From Planctomycetota bacterium (GTDB lineage: Bacteria; Planctomycetota; Phycisphaerae; WQYP01): a stretch of DNA of 17,273 bases. Where the stretch lies: contig JAKCCC010000006.1 in NCBI GenBank assembly GCA_021838985.1, positions 1-17,273 of the forward strand, written 5' to 3'. Under the pieces are notes generated by a model. It was given only the letters and a program-made list of their open reading frames with translations. It did not search any database and was not told the DNA's origin. The first letter of the stretch is position 1; each line of letters begins with the position of its first letter. The position numbers were made by a program, and so were the translations under genes. Shown here one piece after another: positions 8,215-13,763 of the stretch.

Positions 8215-8500
8215 TTGGAAACGCTGGAACACTGAATTCTACGGCCCGAACCGCTCCGGCAGATCGCGCCACGACGCTCCCGTGCGGGCGATCCACAACA
8301 CCGCATTGCTGAATCCCCGATTGTCCCAGGCTGTCCGCCCGCGGTCCGCCAGTCGACCTGGCAAAAGGTCCTGGATCTGTTCCCATTGCGCGTCGGAAAT
8401 TTCGTGTCGCCGCACGGTAGCCTGCTTCCCTGGTAATGGCCGCACGACTTATCCTTGGCCAGGCCACGCACCGTATAGCCATAATTCGGCCCCTATCGCG

Positions 8501-8522
8501 GAAATTAAATGTCAACACGACC
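8501..8522 (-). repeat. right terminal inverted repeat of the IS
   Basis: Complement of the left end; GAAATTAAATGTCAA (8501-8515) is a perfect 15-bp match, with CGACC further out at 8518-8522. Confidence 0.7.
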
Positions 8523-8862
8523 TGGAGTCTTAACTATTCAATCGTGTAATTGAATCCCATGGCGGCTAATCGTCTGTCTCGAAAATAGCCGTGGAGCAGC
8601 GTGGAGCGGAGGGTTTCGTCGCACCGGCCAGGCGCCACCGGGTCGTGGATCTCAACTGCTTCCGCTGACCGGGGCGCCGCCAGGAAACTCTAGGGCGACC
8701 TGACCAAGCCTGCCCGCCCACTGGCGGGGGAGCTGAAGCCGCGGTGCTTTGTATTTCCATACGCTCCGGGGGCGGCCGGGCTCTATGGTCCGCTGTCCTG
8801 AAAATAGCTGTCAGCGATCAGCCGTCAACCGCCAGCTGGAGGCGGTGCAGGACGCTCCACGT
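8523..8862. other. gene-free stretch between the IS and the lipoprotein gene
   Basis: No convincing coding frame. It holds a perfect A/T-rich hairpin, ATTCAAT / ATTGAAT with a 6-base loop (8536-8555), 14 bp outside the right IS end, and a G/C hairpin CCCGCC / GGCGGG with a 4-base loop (8713-8728). The latter lies about 135 bases downstream of the lipoprotein stop on the minus strand but has no T-tract. A 64-codon minus-strand frame at 8566-8760 has no ribosome binding site or protein-like character. Confidence 0.5.
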
Positions 8863-9282
8863 TCATGGGATGGGCGCCACCACAAGGTAGAGATGCGTGA
8901 AAAACCAGCCCGGCACAATCGTGATGGTGCAGTCTTCGCGATTTTTGTTGAAGAACAGGATCCACGATCCCCGCACACGGGTTTGCCCGAGGCTTTTCCA
9001 GCGCAGCGGGGGCAGACGATGGCGGTAAAATCGGGCCACGGCTGAAGCCGGTGCGGAACCTCGGTACTCCTGGTTGATCAGTCGCAGCGAGCTATGGGGA
9101 ACCACGGTCGCCTGTGAGCGATCGCGGTCGATCTGAAATCCAACTGGCACCGGCACATCCATCACAGGGGAGAACGGACTTAGCGGCAGGAGCGCCGGTG
9201 GCTTTTGACTGCAGCCTCCCGCCACCGCCACCAGGAACAGAAGCACACTTGGGCTCGAAAATATAACCTTGAAAAATTTCAT
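8863..9282 (-). CDS. small predicted lipoprotein, unknown function
   Basis: 139 residues from ATG 9282, preceded by GGAGGTG five bases upstream, a strong ribosome binding site that decides this start although the frame stays open to 9618. The N-terminus is a type II signal peptide: basic start MKFFK, hydrophobic VLLFLVAVAG, lipobox VAGGC with the lipidated Cys near residue 24. Exported and lipid-anchored; Ser-Gln after Cys suggests outer-membrane sorting if E. coli rules hold. The mature part has a Pro-rich linker, a conserved-looking VPVPVGFQIDRDRS start and the pattern SAVARFYRHRLPPLRWKSLGQ...LFFNKNREDCTITI, one compact alpha/beta domain of ~95 residues. The pattern F-Y-x-x-x-(M/L)-P-x-x-x-W recalls uncharacterised planctomycete lipoproteins, from memory and not checked. 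Function unknown. Confidence 0.8.
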   Translation of the reverse strand: MKFFKVIFSSPSVLLFLVAVAGGCSQKPPALLPLSPFSPVMDVPVPVGFQIDRDRSQATVVPHSSLRLINQEYRGSAPASAVARFYRHRLPPLRWKSLGQTRVRGSWILFFNKNREDCTITIVPGWFFTHLYLVVAPIP

Positions 9283-9312
9283 GGGGCACCTCCACTCCCT
9301 CCGCCACTTTTG

Positions 9313-9341
9313 ATTCTTCATTGGCTGGCCACGATTGTCAA
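9313..9341 (-). promoter_or_regulatory. promoter of the lipoprotein gene
   Basis: On the minus strand, perfect -35 TTGACA (9341-9336), 17-bp spacer, AAGAAT (9318-9313; 4 of 6 against TATAAT). Predicted start near 9306 gives a ~24-base leader carrying the GGAGGTG site. Confidence 0.45.
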
Positions 9342-9565
9342 TGCGGGCAGGAGGGCAATTGGGGTGGGCGACGGTTCCGCATTCTGATGCTACGTTGTTG
9401 GCCGCAGGACATGGACGACTGTTAAGGAAATGGCGGGGTTGGGTGTCCTCGGAGAAGCCGCCCCCGCCAAGGTCTCCGGAGGCGATTCTTCGATCGGGGG
9501 CTGTATAGGGAAGATTGGCGTCGTTTCCATCGTTCCCGGGTGGTCGCAGGCCATGGAAAACCGTC
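9342..9565. other. gene-free divergent region upstream of the lipoprotein gene
   Basis: Together with the flanking promoters this makes about 335 bp without a supported gene. A plus-strand frame from 9430 and a minus-strand frame from 9659 are open but have no ribosome binding site or recognisable protein. Nothing else seen. Confidence 0.4.
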
Positions 9566-9593
9566 TTGCTTGTCGGCACAGGGCCGCTATAAT
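9566..9593 (+). promoter_or_regulatory. upstream promoter P1 of the 9600 unit
   Basis: TTGCTT (9566-9571), 16-bp spacer, perfect TATAAT (9588-9593). Predicted start near 9600, upstream of the small ORF and its ribosome binding site. Confidence 0.55.
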
Positions 9594-9612
9594 AGTTTCC
9601 GTGGCGCGGAGG

Positions 9613-9640
9613 TTGCAATGAAAACCGATGCGCGTATAAT
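9613..9640 (+). promoter_or_regulatory. downstream promoter P2 of the 9600 unit
   Basis: TTGCAA (9613-9618), 16-bp spacer, perfect TATAAT (9635-9640). Predicted start near 9647, inside the small ORF, so a P2 transcript would lack its start codon and be only about 95 bases long up to the terminator. Confidence 0.45.
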
Positions 9641-9752
9641 GGCTTCCGTCGCCGGGCAAAGCGCTCAGGCGGACGGTTACAAATTTGCTCTCTCTCCCTC
9701 CCCAGGCTGGCGTTCCTTCGGGCCGCCAGCCTGGTTTTTTTCCGTAGAATGA
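9618..9752 (+). CDS. possible 44-codon leader ORF reading through the terminator
   Basis: ATG 9618 has GGAGG exactly five bases upstream (9608-9612), a better site than most genes here. The 44-residue product begins MKTDARIMASVAGQSAQADG; the last third is encoded by the terminator hairpin and T-tract (GWRSFGPPAWFFSVE). The TGA at 9750-9752 is four bases before the ATG of the next gene. If translated, ribosomes would melt the terminator and deliver reading to the downstream start. It may equally be a chance frame; there is no similarity to support a functional peptide. Confidence 0.3.
   Translation: MKTDARIMASVAGQSAQADGYKFALSPSPGWRSFGPPAWFFSVE
9702..9741 (+). terminator. strong intrinsic terminator just upstream of the 9757 gene
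   Basis: Perfect 11-bp stem CCAGGCTGGCG (9702-9712) / CGCCAGCCTGG (9724-9734), 11-base loop containing TTCG, followed by seven T (9735-9741). By far the best rho-independent terminator in the window. It ends 15 bases before the start codon of the next gene on the same strand, which is unusual. Confidence 0.88.
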
Positions 9753-9756
9753 GGTG

Positions 9757-11226
9757 ATGTCAGCGCGACATATGGTGTCGGAACAGCATTGGCTGTGGCA
9801 GACGGTTCAGCGTGCGCGAAGGCGCCTGCTGGCGGCGCTATGGTTGCGCCGGATTTTCCGGGCGCTGGCGATGGGTGCCGCCGCAGCCGGCTTACTGATC
9901 CTGGCGTTGGTAATCTTGCGGCAACTGGTTCCTTCCCTGCCGTTGCCGCACTGGTACGCCTTTTGGGGTCTGCCTGTTGTTCTGGTGTTTTGCACCCTGC
10001 CCGTAACGCGGAAGGTTACGATCGCCCAGGCGGCGTTGTTTCTGGACCGCCGGACGGGAATGGATGAACGTCTGTCGACGGCGCTTGAAATTGATCGTGA
10101 GCCGCAGGGGTGGCGGCGACACTTGCAATTTCTGGCAGGCCATGAGGCGGTGGAGCGTCTGCGAAGCGCCCCACCGCGCGCTCTACGGCCACCGCTGGTG
10201 GCTCCGCGATTGTTGGCAACGGCGATGCTGGCCATCGCGGCTCTTGGCTTATCAACGCTTATATTGCAAAGTGTTCGCTTGGCCGATAGCGGAAACCCCC
10301 GCGTCCTGAGGCTCGCCACACTATCTGTTTCGCCGCGGCACCATTCCGCCGCCACTCCGCGCCGGCGCCCGCTGGCCCGCCCTGGCACCGCCCCCGACAC
10401 CGCCCCCGGCCAAGTAACGCCGGTCGGTGCGAACGCAAGGAAATATCACGACGAATTGCTGCGGCTAGCCCGGTTGCTGCGTCGCTTACCAACCCGGCCG
10501 AGGGCGGTTTTGGCGCGGCGGGAGCGGCCAGTCGCAGCCTTACTAAAGAGCCTGACCGTTGCGACGGCGACACCAGGACAGGGTAACGCAAGGACAGAGC
10601 CAGGGTCAGCTCCGCAGCGTGGGCGCCGGATGACGGCGCCGCAACACGGCGCCCCGGAGAGCGCCACCATCAGCCGGGCGGCTCCGGCCTTGGTGGAAAG
10701 CGCGCCACCGGGATCGGGCAGGGCGGCAGCCGTCACTCTCGGCACCGGTGTTCGCTCCGCCACGCGGGGCGATTTTTCACCGCGCCTGCATTCGTTGCTG
10801 GTGAAGCTGCAACGTGAAATCAGCCAGGGCGACGTCAGTCGACGCACCCGGCGTGCAATAGCAGATCTGCTCAACGGGGCCGCGCCAACGGTTGTTCGTG
10901 CAGCGGCCGCTGGCGTGGGCGAGATGCCCTCCCAGGTCGCCAAAAATGGGCCGAGGCTTCCCCGCACCCAGGGGACCGCTGGCCCGAATAGCCAAGTCGC
11001 CGCAGATTCGATGGGGGCCGATGGTCTTTTCGGCGCAGAAGCAGGCGTAGTCACTGGACCCGCGGTGGCCGTGTTGCATTCGCCGCCCAGGTCGGACGGC
11101 CACACTGGCCGAGCGTCATCGCGGTGGTCACCCCGGGCGGTGCCGCGGCATAACCGCGTGCGGGGCGCCATTCCGGCGGGCTATCGACGGCTGGTGGAGC
11201 GTTATTTTTCGGGCGGACCAAATTGA
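9757..11226 (+). CDS. membrane protein of unknown function, Arg/Ala/Pro-rich
   Basis: 489 residues from ATG 9757 (a GTG at 9754 and an ATG at 9772 are alternatives; GAGG at 9751-9754 is too close for 9757 but 18 bases from 9772). Two adjacent membrane segments (~36-55 and ~65-83), then a conserved-looking soluble stretch QAALFLDRRTGMDERLSTALE (~91-111), then a third membrane segment (~150-171). The remainder, ~180-470, is low-complexity Ala/Arg/Pro/Gly, probably disordered, ending in IPAGYRRLVERYFSGG. The DRRxGxxERLSTALE block plus a YRxLVxxYF tail is a layout I associate with uncharacterised planctomycete proteins encoded near BatA/MoxR-type genes (inference from memory). No such neighbours are present here. 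Function unknown. Expression must pass the terminator at 9702-9741 or start from an unseen promoter. Confidence 0.8.
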   Translation: MSARHMVSEQHWLWQTVQRARRRLLAALWLRRIFRALAMGAAAAGLLILALVILRQLVPSLPLPHWYAFWGLPVVLVFCTLPVTRKVTIAQAALFLDRRTGMDERLSTALEIDREPQGWRRHLQFLAGHEAVERLRSAPPRALRPPLVAPRLLATAMLAIAALGLSTLILQSVRLADSGNPRVLRLATLSVSPRHHSAATPRRRPLARPGTAPDTAPGQVTPVGANARKYHDELLRLARLLRRLPTRPRAVLARRERPVAALLKSLTVATATPGQGNARTEPGSAPQRGRRMTAPQHGAPESATISRAAPALVESAPPGSGRAAAVTLGTGVRSATRGDFSPRLHSLLVKLQREISQGDVSRRTRRAIADLLNGAAPTVVRAAAAGVGEMPSQVAKNGPRLPRTQGTAGPNSQVAADSMGADGLFGAEAGVVTGPAVAVLHSPPRSDGHTGRASSRWSPRAVPRHNRVRGAIPAGYRRLVERYFSGGPN

Positions 11227-11238
11227 AACAATTGGGGG

Positions 11239-11255
11239 GCGGCTTTCCAAGCCGC
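11239..11255 (+). terminator. hairpin after the 9757 gene, terminator candidate
   Basis: GCGGCTT / AAGCCGC with a 3-base loop, 13 bases after the stop codon. Very stable but without a T-tract. A second small hairpin CGGGC / GCCCG follows about 20 bases later. Confidence 0.4.
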
Positions 11256-11292
11256 GCCTGAATCGGGCATAAGGCCCGGCGGAGAAAACCAA

Positions 11293-11600
11293 CTATATCC
11301 GTGCCATCCGTGTGATCCATAGTTCTGGTCTTTCGCGTCTCTCGCGGCTCACCATTCCTCTTCCGCGGCGCCCTCGGGCGGCCTATCTTCGTTCGGTTCA
11401 CCGCGCTGAAGCACGGTGCTTGGGGTTCGTCCATTTCTGTTTTTCACCACGGATTACACTGATTACCCAGGGCGGATCGAGGAGTCGCCTTTGGAGACCT
11501 TGCCGGGGGTAACGCTCCGCCGAACATCGGAATCCTTGCGACGAAAAAATCTTCGCATGGCGCAAGGATTTTGAAGGATTGTGGCACGGATCGAGTCTTA
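11293..11600. repeat. mosaic of degenerate repeat sequence filling the intergenic region
   Basis: Most of the 443-bp gap between 11227 and 11669. It contains three tandem 9-mers ATCCGTGCC, ATCCGTGTG, ATCCATAGT (11297-11323) and, inverted, ATCAGTGTA, ATCCGTGGT read on the minus strand (11446-11463). A 10-bp inverted repeat AATCCTTGCG / CGCAAGGATT (11531-11540, 11561-11570) with a nested CGAA/TTCG stem follows. Open frames across it (for example minus 11444-11716) have no ribosome binding site. The character is that of dispersed repeats common in large environmental genomes; copies outside the window cannot be seen from here. Confidence 0.5.
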
Positions 11601-11669
11601 TTGGCCACCATCGGCAAATGTTTCATATGGGACTGCCCGCCATCGCGGTGAGTTTTCGCCGCGACGCGG

Positions 11670-12527
11670 TCATAGCGCAGGATTGGCCAGAACCTGGTTA
11701 ATGGCGGCGGCGACACCGGCCGCCTGGTGAGGGCCGGTGACGCGTTTGGCCGCGTTCTTGACCTGCTGCGATGCGTCGCCCATGGCGAAACTTAAGGCGG
11801 CGCGGCGCAACATGGGCAAATCGTTAAGGTCGTTACCGATCGTCACCACGCGGTGCGAAGCAATTCGCAACAGCTGGCATAACGCTTCAACCCCGGTCCA
11901 TTTATTCACGCCCGCGGCGAAGACCTCAATCACCAGCGAATCCAATCGCGGCGCCCGGATGCAGTGAAACGTGATGCGCCGGTTGAAGCGCCGCCGGAGG
12001 GCTGCCTTTATTCGCCGACTCGCGTCCGAATCGGCGACGATACCCACCCGGACGACGCCGGCCAGAAGCTTTGGGTTCGGTCCGTCGTCAATGGCCGCGT
12101 CAAGGCGGTTGCGCAATAGCCACTCGGTTGTCGCGGCGTGGACGGGGCCATGGCTGGTAATGACATAATGGGCCCCGGCGGCGGAGCCGTCGTCGATCAA
12201 CAGCAGGACGGCGTGGCCGAGGCGCCCGAAGAAATCGATCAATTGCCGCACCAGTTTCGGCTCCAGCGGACGGCGTAGAACCAGCGGCCCGCCGGCCATA
12301 TCACCAATGGCAGCGCCGGTGACGAAGATGCCCAGGCCAGATAGCGGCAGGGCCTTCAGGATGGAGGCGCTTTCGCGGAGGCTGCGTCCGGTGCAGACGG
12401 CAACATGTAGCCCCGCGTCACGCGCCAGGACCAACGCCCGGCGATCCGCTTCGAGAACCTGATGGTCCTGGTCAATGAGCGTGCCATCCAGGTCACAGAC
12501 GATCATGCGCCAGCGCGGAGTAACCAT
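11670..12527 (-). CDS. Cof-type HAD-superfamily phosphatase (subclass IIB)
   Basis: Cytosolic Mg2+-dependent phosphatase, probably acting on sugar phosphates or similar small metabolites; the substrate cannot be told. 285 residues from ATG 12527. HAD motif I is CDLDGTLID (nucleophile Asp12, acid/base Asp14), motif II AVCTGRS (Thr46), motif III Lys in VNKWTGVEAL (~207), motif IV GNDLNDLPML with the metal Asp pair (~235-239), followed by the family's AMGDA. The C2B cap lies between motifs II and III. The frame is open to 12665 but the extra residues resemble repeat DNA, and a promoter with its -10 eight bases before this ATG fixes the start, implying a leaderless mRNA; Met8 (12506) is the only other option. 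Stand-alone gene. Confidence 0.93.
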   Translation of the reverse strand: MVTPRWRMIVCDLDGTLIDQDHQVLEADRRALVLARDAGLHVAVCTGRSLRESASILKALPLSGLGIFVTGAAIGDMAGGPLVLRRPLEPKLVRQLIDFFGRLGHAVLLLIDDGSAAGAHYVITSHGPVHAATTEWLLRNRLDAAIDDGPNPKLLAGVVRVGIVADSDASRRIKAALRRRFNRRITFHCIRAPRLDSLVIEVFAAGVNKWTGVEALCQLLRIASHRVVTIGNDLNDLPMLRRAALSFAMGDASQQVKNAAKRVTGPHQAAGVAAAINQVLANPAL

Positions 12528-12535
12528 GGCCCGCC

Positions 12536-12563
12536 AATATAGGGTTTCGGTCAAATGTGTCAA
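12536..12563 (-). promoter_or_regulatory. promoter of the HAD phosphatase gene
   Basis: Minus strand: consensus TTGACA (12563-12558), 16-bp spacer, TATATT (12541-12536). Predicted transcription start about 12529-12527, at the ATG itself, so no room for a Shine-Dalgarno sequence. Confidence 0.6.
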
Positions 12564-12631
12564 AGCCCCCGGCTTGGCTGGTGCTCTGTCACCACTTAGC
12601 TTTCGGGTGCCACGGCCGCCGCCATTCACCG

Positions 12632-12662
12632 GGTCGCCGCGGGCGACTCGCTGCGGCGACCC
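12632..12662. repeat. 31-bp palindromic repeat, copy 3 (most intact)
   Basis: GGTCGCCGCGGGCGACTCGC then TGCGGCGACC. GGTCGCC can pair with GGCGAC next to it or with GGCGACC at the far end, giving alternative hairpins. Left 17 bases identical to 7497-7513; GGCGACTCGC shared with the insertion at 8184-8214. It lies in the ~270-bp divergent gap between the HAD and SPOR-like genes, which otherwise shows only promoters. Confidence 0.65.
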
Positions 12663-12764
12663 CAAGGCCGGTGCTTCGGGTTCAGTGGCGGGTCCGGGGC
12701 TCTTTCGCCCACCAGAAATTTATCGATTGGCAGAGCACTTAGGTTCCGGACGGGGAATGACAGG

Positions 12765-12793
12765 TTGTTTGTGGGTGTGGCGTTCGGTAAAGT
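12765..12793 (+). promoter_or_regulatory. possible promoter of the SPOR-like gene
   Basis: TTGTTT (12765-12770), 17-bp spacer, TAAAGT (12788-12793). Start near 12800 gives a ~35-base leader containing GAGGGG. Moderate match only. Confidence 0.35.
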
Positions 12794-12834
12794 AACGGAA
12801 CGCTAGGAGCTGTGAACCCACCGAGGGGATGGCA

Positions 12835-13725
12835 ATGGCAGGGAACAAGCGAAAAGGGGCGCCCACTCTTTACGAGTTGCTGGCCCAGTCCACATTAAAA
12901 GAGGTCGCAAAGAGGAGCAAGGCGCCCGTTTCAGCTGGCGATCCGCAAGTCAGCCGGGAGAACGTGGTGGCGCCGGGGTCTGCTGCGGCAACCGGGACCC
13001 CAGCGCCGCAATCCTCCGCCAGCGCGGGGTCGGTATCGCAGTCCGACGTGGCAGGTATCCCGGCCACCAGAAAGGCCGCTTCCGCAGCCAGCACCGCAGC
13101 CACAGCGCGCTTGCTGGCCCGCCCCTGTGCCCCGGTAAATATAGCCAAGACACCTCGTGCGATGCGGGCGTGGGCGGGCTTAAAGAGTCTTGCCGATACG
13201 ATCGGCGTTCGTCCGTGGCTGTTGTTCGCCGCAGCCTTGGTGGCGGTGTTGCTAATTTTAGTGATAGTGCGCTGGGTGGAGCGGCTGGGAGAAAGCGCGG
13301 CGGTGCATGCCCCGCCGGTGGGCAGCCCGAGCGTGTATATCAAGTCCCGTTTGGCACCGGTTCCGTTCAAGCCGCCTGCCGCGCCAAGTGCGATAGCCGC
13401 GACTCCGGGCGCGAAGGCGCTGGTTGCGAAAAATGCGACATGGCTGCCCAATCGCTGGTATCTGGTTATCCTGACGACGTTGCCGCAATATGCCCAACGC
13501 GATGCGGAATTCATCGCCCGCCATGGGATCAGCGTGATGGTTGTGCCCCAGGGACGGCGGGCGATAGTCGTAGCCGTGCAGGGGTTTCGCAATCGCGCTA
13601 GTGCCGGGGCCATTGAGCTGCGACGGCGGGTGGTGCAGATTGGCAAGTTGTTGCCGGAATCGCAAAAACTCGGCCATAGCATCTGGAGTGACGCCTACTA
13701 CGCGCGTTTAGGGGGAGCCCGATAG
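12835..13725 (+). CDS. single-pass membrane protein with PTLYELL start and SPOR-like C-terminal domain
   Basis: 296 residues from ATG 12835, which has GAGGGG six bases upstream; an ATG at 12829 abuts that site and is less likely. Layout: a basic N-terminus with the short motif APTLYELLAQ (~9-18), a long Ala/Ser/Pro-rich, probably disordered cytosolic segment (~30-105), one membrane helix (WLLFAAALVAVLLILVIVRWV, ~128-148), a second Pro/Ala-rich linker, and a C-terminal alpha/beta domain (~210-280) starting WYLVILTTLPQYAQRDAEFI with VMVVPQGRRAIVVAVQGF. The second domain has the beta-alpha-beta, beta pattern and the 'aligned residues then G-R-x-V-x-V-x-G-F' feel of SPOR domains, which bind denuded peptidoglycan; this is inference from pattern, not a firm match. 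The PTLYELL motif may bind a cytosolic partner. Convergent with the GT5-like gene (38-bp gap). Confidence 0.82.
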   Translation: MAGNKRKGAPTLYELLAQSTLKEVAKRSKAPVSAGDPQVSRENVVAPGSAAATGTPAPQSSASAGSVSQSDVAGIPATRKAASAASTAATARLLARPCAPVNIAKTPRAMRAWAGLKSLADTIGVRPWLLFAAALVAVLLILVIVRWVERLGESAAVHAPPVGSPSVYIKSRLAPVPFKPPAAPSAIAATPGAKALVAKNATWLPNRWYLVILTTLPQYAQRDAEFIARHGISVMVVPQGRRAIVVAVQGFRNRASAGAIELRRRVVQIGKLLPESQKLGHSIWSDAYYARLGGAR

Positions 13726-13763
13726 GAGCGAGAACCAGGGATCGACCACGCCGGTCTTGGGGG

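Larger units (their letters stand above)
7586..8445 (-). pseudogene. IS5-family (IS427-like) transposase, inactivated
   Basis: DDE transposase remnant readable in three frames. The first part (8445-8239) carries the DUF4096-type start, RRHEISDAQWEQIQDLLPG through NAVLWIARTGASWRDLPERFGP. The next codon is TAG where the family has Trp (PERFGP-W-NSVFQRF), a TGG to TAG nonsense change. After VFQRF a 31-bp insertion (8184-8214) shifts frame; RWCKRG...DLECLRLDSRVIRA with the first catalytic Asp follows in another frame. A further shift near the AAAAAA run (~8060-8070) leads to EALGRLRGGFSTQLHLL, then a TAA, then VERIVGPGQAHAMTEA, DKGYDRDAL (second Asp) and NRVERLVNRLKHFRR (Glu). The whole DDE triad is thus recognisable but split by at least two frameshifts and two stops. 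It cannot make an active transposase. The GTG at 8445 is the first plausible start; the native start may be a few codons away. Confidence 0.85.
7613..8522 (-). mobile_element. decayed IS5-type insertion sequence bounded by ~22-bp inverted repeats
   Basis: About 910 bp, the usual size for IS5-family elements, with a broken IS5-type (DUF4096 + DDE) transposase inside. Perfect 15-bp inverted repeats TTGACATTTAATTTC (7620-7634) and its complement at 8501-8515 extend outward to about 22 bp with two mismatches (GGTCGnnTTGACA...). The transposase frame runs 27 bp beyond the left inverted repeat before a stop at 7586, so the true left boundary could lie a little further out. No clear target-site duplication is visible. 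Confidence 0.75.
9600..9741 (+). ncRNA. candidate short transcript: small RNA or leader/attenuator
   Basis: Bounded by the P1 promoter and the strong terminator. It contains a second stem, CCGTCGCC (9646-9653) with GGCGGACGG (9668-9676) around one bulged G, and a 14-base loop that holds the self-complementary AGCGCT. A pyrimidine tract (9687-9703, containing CCTCC) separates it from the terminator and could pair with the GGAGG at 9608-9612. No known RNA family (riboswitch, SRP RNA, 6S, tmRNA) was recognised. Confidence 0.35.

Noticed and set aside
8566..8760. 64-codon minus-strand ORF
   Set aside because: No start signals, no protein character; sits in a decayed stretch beside the IS.
9283..9618. 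N-terminal extension of the lipoprotein ORF to 251 codons
   Set aside because: Would bury the signal peptide in the middle, cross the TTGACA promoter, and ignore the strong GGAGGTG site at the internal ATG.
9646..9676. Possible known riboswitch (c-di-GMP or fluoride type) before the 9757 gene
   Set aside because: The GGGCAAAG loop is only superficially similar; conserved cores of those classes could not be found.
10446..11171. 241-codon minus-strand ORF opposite the Arg/Ala-rich half of the 9757 gene
   Set aside because: Both strands are low-complexity here, so this was weighed; the plus frame continues a convincing membrane protein and ends in a conserved-looking tail, the minus frame has neither.
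11297..11323. Three tandem 9-mers as a possible CRISPR or iteron array
   Set aside because: Units too short and too few for CRISPR, no spacers; no replication gene nearby to support iterons.
11444..11716. 90-codon minus-strand ORF in the repeat region, overlapping the end of the HAD gene
   Set aside because: No ribosome binding site; its sequence coincides with the hairpin and repeat mosaic, so it is better read as repeat DNA than as a gene.
12870..13682. 270-codon minus-strand ORF
   Set aside because: Antisense to the SPOR-like gene; the plus frame has the ribosome binding site, membrane helix and domain-like end.
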